Shown here: positions 58,807-64,000 of the stretch, in pieces
Layout: every line of letters begins with the position of its first letter
Position numbering within the stretch: the stretch's first letter is position 1
Source of the DNA: Siniperca chuatsi
Lineage: Eukaryota; Chordata; Actinopteri; Centrarchiformes; Sinipercidae
NCBI RefSeq assembly: GCF_020085105.1
Contig: NC_058055.1
Span: 25,773,822 to 25,837,821 of the forward strand
Direction: 5' to 3'
DNA: 64,000 nt
Notes under the pieces: generated by a model
The model's database searches: none
Told to the model about the DNA's origin: nothing
Seen by the model: only the letters and a program-made list of their open reading frames with translations
Made by a program: the position numbers and the translations under genes

Positions 58807-61363
58807 CAGTTTTTCTCAGTCGCTTTGGTACATATCTCAGATCAGAATTGAAATTCTCAAAACTACCTGTTCAATTCTCACATCATTGTGTCACTTGTGC
58901 ACATCAAAAAAGCAGTTTCTCATTTCTTTGAACAAGTTGCAAATGCTTTGGTACATCCATGCAAATGATTATGTACAATTCTCTGTTGTTTCCTACATTA
59001 TCAGTTGCTTATGTCATGTTGATCAAAATGTATTATATTGGGTCTCTGTTGAATAGTCTCACCCCCCACAACATTTAGGCACAAGCTCATAGCATAAGTC
59101 TTTACATGCAAAATGGTTGAACAAGTTATCATAATATGTCAAGCATATTTCTATACTTTCTATATTTCCATTAGACTTTTTTCTAAATCTGTCCTGAATT
59201 GGTAAATTGCTCCCAGGTGAATCTTGACTTTCTCTAACGAAGGTGCTTCTCATGAAGCATCAACTAGCAGGTATATATATAGCCGGAGCAACAGAATGTT
59301 ACAATGTTTGACAATGGAAGGACAAGGAATTGGACGGGGTCAACAGCCAGAGAGAAGACGAAGAAGAGGAGTGAGGCTGCGTGGTGGAGGAGTTGGAAGG
59401 CAAAACCGAGGAAGAGGCAGAAGAGGCCGAGGACATATGCGTGTTCCTGATGAGATTAGAGCCACACTCGTAGACCACGTTCTCAATCATGGGCTTACAA
59501 TGGCCGAGGCTGGTCGAAGGGTGCAGCCAAATGTTGGAAGAACAACTGTGTCCTCGATTATTCAGACTTTTCTTCGACAGAATAGGTATGTAATCTAACA
59601 ATAGGCATTGTACACTGTACTTTCCTTACTAATTTTTTTCCCACATAGGACTGCAAGACAAATTCACAGGGGTGGCAGAGGGCCCCTTTTCGCACGTGAA
59701 CAGGAGGAGGCCATTTGCACCATGGTAATAGAAAACAATGCAATAAGACTCAGGGAGATAAAAAGTGCCATTATACAGGACAACAACATCTTTCAAAACA
59801 ACAGTCAGCATCTCAACCATTGATAGGGTGCTGAAAAGACACCAAATGAATATGAAGCAGCTCTACACTGTTCCGTTTGAAAGAAATGGTGAAAGAGTGA
59901 AGGAGCTGCGTTACCAATATGTACAGGTAAAACATGTATGAGCATGCAGCAACTGTACCTCAGAGTAAACAGTACAACATTGTATAGTGATATACAGTAC
60001 AGTAAGTGTGAACTTGACACATTGCATCTTCTTTTCTACAGCCATAGCAAATATGTGCTGTATACATTTGATGTAACTGTATCTTGGCCAAAATGTAAAT
60101 GCATGTAATTCATAAAACTCATTTTGTGTCTTCTGGATATAGCGTATAATGGAACTGGAAGCAAGTGAACCACCGCACAGCTTCCTCTACATGGATGAAG
60201 CTGGCTTCAACCTAACAAAACGTAGAAGGCGTGGTCGAAATATCATCGGCCACAGAGCTACAGTTGATGTGCCGGGCCAACGGGGCGGAATCATAACCAT
60301 GGGTTGTGCAATCTCTGAGAATGGTGTGCTAACGCATATTCCCATTATTGGGCCATACAATACAGAGCGTCTTGTCACCTTTTTAGACACCCTCTACAGG
60401 GATCTCATCCCTGAACAAGAGAGGGGTCAGATTGGAGATGACCTGCCAAAGTATGTGATCGTTTGGGACAATGTCAGTTTCTATCGTTCCAACATCATCA
60501 GGCAATGGTTTGCTGCCCATGACAGGATGCTGATGGAGTTCCTCCCACCCTACTCTCCATTGCTTAACCCCATTGAGGAATTTTTCTCAGCATGGAGATG
60601 GAAAGTATACGATCGTCAGCCACATACACAAATGACCCTTCTGGCTGCCATAGATGCTGCATGTGACGACATCACAGCAGAGGCTGGATAAGACACTCAA
60701 AAAGATTCTTTCCACGCTGCATTGCAAGAGAAGATGTTCGTTGTGATGTGGATGAGAATTTGTGGCCCAACAGACAGGATCGTCAAGAGGTGTAGGAAGA
60801 TTGTAATTCCTTAATGTAATTTCTACAGCACCGCATGTACAGTTTTTCCTATGTTCACATTTCTTCTTTAGGTTTTTTTTTTTTGTGTGCTATTCAGTGC
60901 TGTCTTTTCATTTCTGTATCTCAATGACATGTTCTGTCAATAAAATACAGTACAAACAGTAAGAGTGTAAATTTGAATATTTTCCATTCTCTTGCAATTA
61001 CACTCACACATACACTGAGATGTAACTTACAATTGACAATAATTGTCATCAAAACTTTAGCCATAGTTTCCATCAGAACATCCCTCCAGAGTAAACTGTT
61101 ATATTGACAACATGACTAAACAATTTGACTGTCTTATCCGTATACAATGACACAAGGACTTGTCATTCTGATGGCACTGACATGTTCATTGACACAGATA
61201 TTTACTTTTGAGAGATGAACTAAGGATTTTGAGTAAGAGATTGGCTTTTGCAGGTTATCCATGGTGTTTTGCTATTTGTACAAATTGTTTTGAGAAATGC
61301 ACTTACTGTTTTGCAAATTGTGAGTTTGATTCGAGACATGTACCAAAGCGACTGAGAAAAACT
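58807..61363 (+). mobile_element. IS630/Tc1/mariner-type DNA transposon, inactive copy
   Basis: About 2.55 kb bounded by ~26-bp terminal inverted repeats: the left starts CAGTTTTTCTCAGTCGCTTT, the right ends AAAGCGACTGAGAAAAAC. TA dinucleotides flank both ends. Transposase-coding parts lie between 59,313 and 60,795 on the plus strand. The left flank sequence (58628-58700) is a repeat of 56365-56440, so it landed beside an already duplicated histone segment. Confidence 0.85.
59313..60795 (+). pseudogene. Transposase (DDE, IS630/Tc1/mariner superfamily), frame-shifted
   Basis: Part 1 (59313-59586) starts MEGQGIGRGQQPERRRR, is very Arg/Gly-rich, then has a helix-turn-helix-like region (DHVLNHGLTMAEAGRRV). 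It continues after an intron-like gap (GTATGT...CATAG, 59587-59648) as RTARQIHRGGRGPLF. Around 59805 a one-base shift moves the frame; the shifted frame reads STIDRVLKRHQMNMKQ to RYQYVQ. After a second intron-like gap the catalytic part (60143-60691) holds the triad: D in FLYMDEAGF, D in VIVWDNVSF and E in LLNPIEE, with 35 residues between the last two. A second shift near 60685 displaces the C-terminus (RHSKRFFPRCIAREDV...). Close in style to the fish TcMar-ISRm11 type. All three catalytic residues are kept. Confidence 0.85.
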
Positions 61364-61477
61364 AATACATTTAACTGTTAAAATCTGTGTTCACCGTTTG
61401 ACCTTCACATCTTCGTTCACTTCTCAATGTTTAACCGTTGCCTGTAGGGCGCACGCGCAGTCGCTTTTAAAACTCAG

Positions 61478-61530
61478 CCAATCCTGGGTGAGGAACCGCA
61501 CAGTCTAATTTGCATCAAGCACATACAAAT
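61478..61530 (+). promoter_or_regulatory. H2B promoter elements
   Basis: CCAAT at 61478-61482, the H2B-type octamer ATTTGCAT at 61508-61515, and an AT-rich ATACAAAT TATA-like box at 61523-61530, about 58 bp before the start codon. This order is typical for replication-dependent H2B genes. Confidence 0.75.
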
Positions 61531-61587
61531 CCGTCACCTCAGCGCTACAGGGATCATTCGTTGAAGTAAATTCCTACGAAGTTAACG

Positions 61588-61959
61588 ATGCCTGATCCAG
61601 TGAAAGCACCGAAGAAGGGCTCAAAGAAAGCCGTCTCTAAGAGCGTCACCAAGACCGGCAAGAAGAAGAGAAAGACCAGGAAGGAGAGCTACGCCATCTA
61701 CGTGTACAAAGTGCTGAAGCAGGTCCACCCCGACACCGGCATCTCCTCCAAGGCCATGCTGATCATGAACTCCTTTGTGAGCGACATCTTCGAGCGCATC
61801 GCCGGTGAGTCCTCCCGCCTGGCTCACTACAACAAGCGCTCCACCATCACCTCCAGGGAGATCCAGACCGCCGTCCGCCTGCTGCTGCCCGGGGAGCTGG
61901 CCAAGCACGCCGTGTCTGAGGGCACCAAGGCCGTCACCAAGTACACCAGCTCCAAGTAA
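61588..61959 (+). CDS. Histone H2B
   Basis: Intronless 123-codon gene for a core histone that pairs with H2A in the nucleosome. The N-terminal tail is Lys-rich ([19 protein letters not shown]). The histone fold contains the invariant [19 protein letters not shown], and the end is the usual [13 protein letters not shown]. Octamer/CCAAT promoter elements and a 3' stem-loop mark it as replication-dependent. Two residues differ from the fish H2B I know: Leu in KAMLIMNSF where Gly or Ser is usual, and Ser in AGESSRLAH where Ala is usual. It is GC-rich relative to its surroundings. Its only histone neighbour is the H4 remnant 5 kb upstream, so this may be an edge of a broken histone cluster. Confidence 0.97.
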   Translation: MPDPVKAPKKGSKKAVSKSVTKTGKKKRKTRKESYAIYVYKVLKQVHPDTGISSKAMLIMNSFVSDIFERIAGESSRLAHYNKRSTITSREIQTAVRLLLPGELAKHAVSEGTKAVTKYTSSK

Positions 61960-61986
61960 ACCCGCTGTTCATCCCAACAACACAAA

Positions 61987-62002
61987 GGCCCTTTTCAGGG
62001 CC
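61987..62002 (+). terminator. Histone H2B 3' stem-loop
   Basis: GGCCCTTTTCAGGGCC, 28 bases after the stop; 6-bp stem, TTTC loop, the standard histone mRNA 3'-processing hairpin. Confidence 0.95.
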
Positions 62003-63536
62003 GCCCACTGCCTCAACTAAGAGCTGATTTCTCAATCAATCAAATAATGATACTCGATAACTCAATTTTCTTTAAGCAATTTAATAGCCAAATGACGTGT
62101 ATGTGTGTGTACCAGCTTTCTCTATTGGGGGGGGGGGGGCTGCATAATTGTCCTTCAGGAGCCATTCTCTTAACTTGTTTTACAATCGACATTTTGTAGT
62201 CATAATTGTGTATACTATAACTTGTGTTGTGAATCTATATTATATGCATGTTTGAACTTCCCCTATTGCTCTCCCCCCAGGTTTTATTTTTTTTTTAAAT
62301 CAAGGGTGTCATATTATACAGACTGGAAGCCTTTTGAGGCGATTTGTGACATTGGGCTGTTTAAATAAATTTACTTGACTAATGTATGTTAGTGTAACAT
62401 CATTACACAAACATTGTTTTTGGTGTGCATTGATCCTCAAGACAATGTAGTGAATTATCCCATCAATGCATACATTAATCATCACTAATATGATTGCACA
62501 GACAGTGACTTGAGGTTCCTGAGTCCTAAACCTTACCAGTTTATGAAAGACAGGCAATGTGCATTATTGCCTAATTTCTACACATTCAAAATAGAAATGT
62601 ATTTTGTCTAACTTACACAGCTCTTTCCTTCATCTCCAGTGGCCCATGGTCTGCCTGGTAGGTGTTTAGGGCATTTTGCAGGGAGTACAGGTTCAGGCAG
62701 ACAGGCTCAAGGCCTGGATGAAGAGTCCTGCACCTTCAGGAAGCTCTCCACGTCTATTCTGAACCTGTTGGAGTATGTATTAGAAAGTGTTTTAGTGCTA
62801 GACATCTAATACTCGACTGGTTGTGTGTTCATACTTTTAATGATCATCGTGGACAATGCATTTGTTTGCTTTTACATACAGCATTAAAGTCTTTGCAGCA
62901 GACATTCATCCTCTGTGGGCATTGTCCTGCGTTCTCCACAGCTGCACCTGTACAATACAGTTTAATTCAGTGTGACTAAAGATGTTGTCAATCATTTGAG
63001 TTGTCAGTTACATAAATAAAGGTGATCTGATCTGTTTAAAGCATATTCTGTTGCTCAGTGTGTGTTTTGCAATGATGATATTCAGCAATGAAGCAGTCAG
63101 AAGACCTGCAACTGTGTGTAGCTGAAGATGGGTTTCAAATGAAAGGGAAAAACCAAGTGTCTTATGTGGAGTCAGGCCACCACGAGCCTCCAGAACAGCT
63201 TCAGTGCTACTGTGGATCCACAAGAGATTCCCGTAAATAAAAAAATTGGTTGTGGAGAGCACTGTTTTACACGTTAGTCCAAAATCTTCCATATGTGTGA
63301 AACTGGGTTAAGATCTGGTTACTGTAAAGGCTGTAGCATTTTGTGTCACATAATTTTCATACTTAATATGTAACATAACTAAAACCATGATGGCTGTTAG
63401 TTTGATCTGTGACAGACAAATAATAATAAAAGTAATCTGGCAAGATATGTTTTATTCTAGTATTTATTGATAGCCTTTATTTTGCTAGCCATGCTAGCTA
63501 TATATTGCTAACTTGCTAACTTTCATAAAAAAATAC
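62003..63536. other. Intergenic after H2B, no gene seen
   Basis: A G-run at 62129-62139, then AT-rich DNA. A splice-like CTCCAG at 62634-62639 precedes a GC-rich 130-bp stretch, but no frame is convincing. Confidence 0.4.
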
Positions 63537-63670
63537 CAGTGTGTTGCAGAGCGAGAGGGACGAGGTTGATGCTCGGGTAGCCGGTCATTGTCCTCTGAAT
63601 TAGATTCTGGCTCTGGAGGCTCCAGCTTGTTTGGTGTGAATCCAATGAAGCTGATGGAGGGAGCAGCCAT
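63537..63670 (-). other. Possible first coding exon of an unrecognised gene
   Basis: From ATG 63668-63670 (preceded by TAAA) the frame reads MAAPSISFIGFTPNKLEPP...RPSRSATHW, acidic and proline-rich, to a GT donor (CTG|GTATTT). Upstream, two tandem CCTCAGTGGACACGCCCC units (63711-63748) give a GC-box-like promoter look. No later exon was found on the minus strand. It could equally be a repeat-borne open frame. Confidence 0.35.
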
Positions 63671-63950
63671 TTTAGTGACAGCTTTCCCGCGAGTGGGCGT
63701 GGTTTCAGCGCCCTCAGTGGACACGCCCCCTCAGTGGACACGCCCCCAGCGTTTGAGAGCAGAGAATAAGGCTCATTTTTTTCAAGATTTATAAAATACT
63801 TATTTCACTTAATCAGCGATTTTTTTAATGATTCAAATTTGGCTAAGTGGCTAATAACACACTTTTCTTCAACACATATTTATTATTGCTTTACACGGAC
63901 TTTAAAGCTCAAGCTCGACTTCATCCATCCAGCTGTTAAAGAATCAGCTC

Positions 63951-64000
63951 CTCCCCGTCGGGGAATCGAACCCCGGTCTTCCGCGTGACAGGCGGAGATA
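63951..64000 (-). tRNA. tRNA-Asp (GTC), cut by the window end
   Basis: The visible 50 bases are the anticodon arm, variable loop, T-arm and acceptor 3' strand: CTGTCAC loop, standard GGGGTTCGATTCCCC T-arm, ACGGGGAG end. Unlike the copy at 56215 it has the normal G-C closing pair. Opposite orientation. Confidence 0.93.

Noticed and set aside
1-64000. CRISPR arrays, operons, prophage or toxin-antitoxin systems
   Set aside because: The window is vertebrate nuclear DNA; repeats are microsatellites or dispersed elements, with no regular spacer pattern.

Overview
The window is a piece of a teleost fish nuclear genome, probably from a percomorph (spiny-rayed) fish. The evidence is vertebrate-type multi-exon genes with GT-AG introns, eukaryotic nuclear tRNA genes with internal A and B boxes and T-run terminators, a metazoan histone gene with a 3' stem-loop, and a dense load of fish-type repeats (LINE tails, hairpin MITEs, LTR-like relics, a Tc1/mariner-type transposon, many microsatellites). 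No prokaryotic or viral gene organisation is present.

Layout. 1-4.1 kb: repeats only, including a 320-bp TTAA-flanked MITE. 4.1-6.8 kb (minus): one long coding exon for a ~903-residue protein that I do not recognise; it is built from five related ~85-residue modules in an A-B-A-B-A order. 8.55-8.98 kb (minus): a compact two-exon gene predicted to encode an 89-residue protein. 9.2-11.5 kb: two tRNA-Val-AAC/tRNA-Val-CAC pairs in a local segmental duplication that also carried a broken copy of the 5' end of the five-module gene. 13.4-20.4 kb (plus): ncf1 (p47phox), complete in 11 coding exons. 21.8-22.4 kb: a large palindromic MITE. 23.7 and 24.4 kb: divergent tRNA-Trp and tRNA-Glu. 26.6-27.0 kb: a CpG-rich probable promoter with a first-exon-like reading frame. 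28.6-41 kb: a bed of fossil mobile elements (three LTR-like relics, several LINE fragments, one BEL/Pao fragment, nested repeats). 42.1-49.7 kb (plus): a beta-galactoside alpha-2,6-sialyltransferase gene, most like st6gal1, in seven coding exons. 50-56 kb: gene-poor repeats. 56.2-62 kb: an altered tRNA-Asp, a histone H4 remnant with its 3' stem-loop, a ~2.5-kb IS630/Tc1/mariner-type DNA transposon with identifiable terminal inverted repeats, and an intact histone H2B gene with octamer, CCAAT and 3' stem-loop. 63.5-64 kb: a possible first coding exon (minus) and the cut-off end of a second tRNA-Asp (minus).

The genes do not form one pathway. ncf1 serves the phagocyte NADPH oxidase. The sialyltransferase acts in the Golgi. 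The tRNA and histone genes are dispersed parts of multigene families. The least familiar items are the A-B-A-B-A protein, the 89-residue gene beside it, and the duplication linking both to the tRNA-Val cluster. Family assignments come from reading the sequence and recalling known families; no database search was run.
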